Origin: Clostridiaceae bacterium
GTDB taxonomy: Bacteria; Bacillota; Clostridia; UBA1212; DUPL01
Length of the DNA: 13,885 nucleotides
Assembly (NCBI GenBank): GCA_012522035.1
Contig: JAAYLF010000148.1
Span: 1 to 13,885, forward strand
Direction: 5' to 3'
Positions 13,580-13,885 of this stretch are shown here, piece after piece. Below the pieces are notes generated by a model, which was not told the origin of the DNA, did no database searches, and worked only from the letters and a program-made list of their open reading frames with translations. Both the position numbers and the translations under genes were made by a program. Numbering within the stretch: position 1 is the first letter of the stretch; every line of letters starts with the position of its first letter.

Positions 13580-13885
13580 ATGATAACCAAGATTATTAAA
13601 CGCAATGGGGATATTGTCCCATTTAAGAAAGAAAAAATAGTACTTGCCATATTCAAAGCAGCAAATGCTGTAGGAGGAGATGACTTTGCAACTTCCGAAC
13701 GCCTGGCAGAAGAAGTTGTAAGGATAGCGGAGCAGACATTCCCAGATGGAGTGGCGGAAGTAGAAAAAATCCAAGACATAGTTGAGAAAGTATTGATAGA
13801 AAATGGACATGCCAAAACTGCAAAAGCATATATCCTTTACCGCGAAAAGAGACGTTCCGCCCGTCAGGCTAATGCACTCATAGGT
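13580..13885 (+). CDS. nrdD: Ribonucleotide reductase, ATP-cone N-terminus, partial (probably anaerobic NrdD)
   Basis: Only the first 102 codons are in the window and the frame is open to the edge. The start ATG at 13580 has a perfect AGGAGGT at 13567-13573 with a 6-nt gap. The visible part is an ATP-cone allosteric domain (about 1-92): KIIKRNGDIVPFKKEKI at the N-terminus and the closing helix HAKTAKAYILYREKRRSA (77-94). ATP cones bind ATP or dATP to set overall activity and occur in class I, II and III ribonucleotide reductases and in NrdR. The NrdR repressor itself is excluded because it begins with a zinc ribbon. The paired NrdR boxes in front point to a reductase. Class III NrdD (anaerobic, glycyl-radical) fits the anaerobic setting best, but a class II NrdJ cannot be ruled out without the rest. 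Confidence 0.8.
   Translation, partial: MITKIIKRNGDIVPFKKEKIVLAIFKAANAVGGDDFATSERLAEEVVRIAEQTFPDGVAEVEKIQDIVEKVLIENGHAKTAKAYILYREKRRSARQANALIG

Overview
The window reads as chromosomal DNA of a low-GC, anaerobic, Gram-positive member of the Clostridia. The evidence is strong AGGAGG-type ribosome sites, consensus TATAAT promoters, Pro/Thr-rich lipoproteins, a desulfoferrodoxin-type superoxide reductase and a ribonucleotide reductase start under NrdR-type boxes. A relative of the Acetivibrio (Clostridium) thermocellum group is plausible, but this is inference from gene style, not a sequence match.

Left part (1-3234, minus strand): an apparent three-gene operon runs leftward. It encodes a DUF5107 mutarotase-like/TPR protein, an XRE-cupin regulator and an MscL channel with an extra C-terminal zinc ribbon. 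It ends at an intrinsic terminator (5-37).

Centre (3302-9619, plus strand): two large paralogous lipoproteins lie in tandem. Each has a lipobox, a chitobiase/hexosaminidase C-terminal-like domain, a CotH atypical-kinase domain, a small beta-rich module and seven RCC1-like repeats. The first also carries a long Thr-Pro linker. A cytoplasmic DUF4091 protein (9632-11074, minus) converges on the second one. The two lipoproteins therefore sit between two proteins of carbohydrate-associated families (DUF5107 and DUF4091). This is the least described part of the window: it suggests surface-anchored CotH-type phosphotransferases joined to a beta-propeller, possibly linked to glycan metabolism (inference).

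Right part (11128-13885, plus strand): a superoxide reductase ends at a strong hairpin terminator. It is followed by a Crp/Fnr-family regulator and a two-gene (split) chromate-transporter-family pair whose reading frames overlap by ATGA. The window ends inside an ATP-cone protein, probably the anaerobic ribonucleotide reductase NrdD. Its promoter carries two NrdR-type boxes whose starts are 32 bp apart.

Regulatory layout: both divergent intergenic regions hold closely packed promoters. Between the DUF5107 gene and the first cotH gene the two -35 hexamers are 9 bp apart. Between the DUF4091 gene and the superoxide reductase gene the two promoters appear to share one -35 hexamer, with 17-bp spacers on both sides and perfect TATAAT boxes. 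No tRNA, rRNA, CRISPR array, insertion sequence or riboswitch was seen, and no gene-free stretch exceeds about 130 bases.
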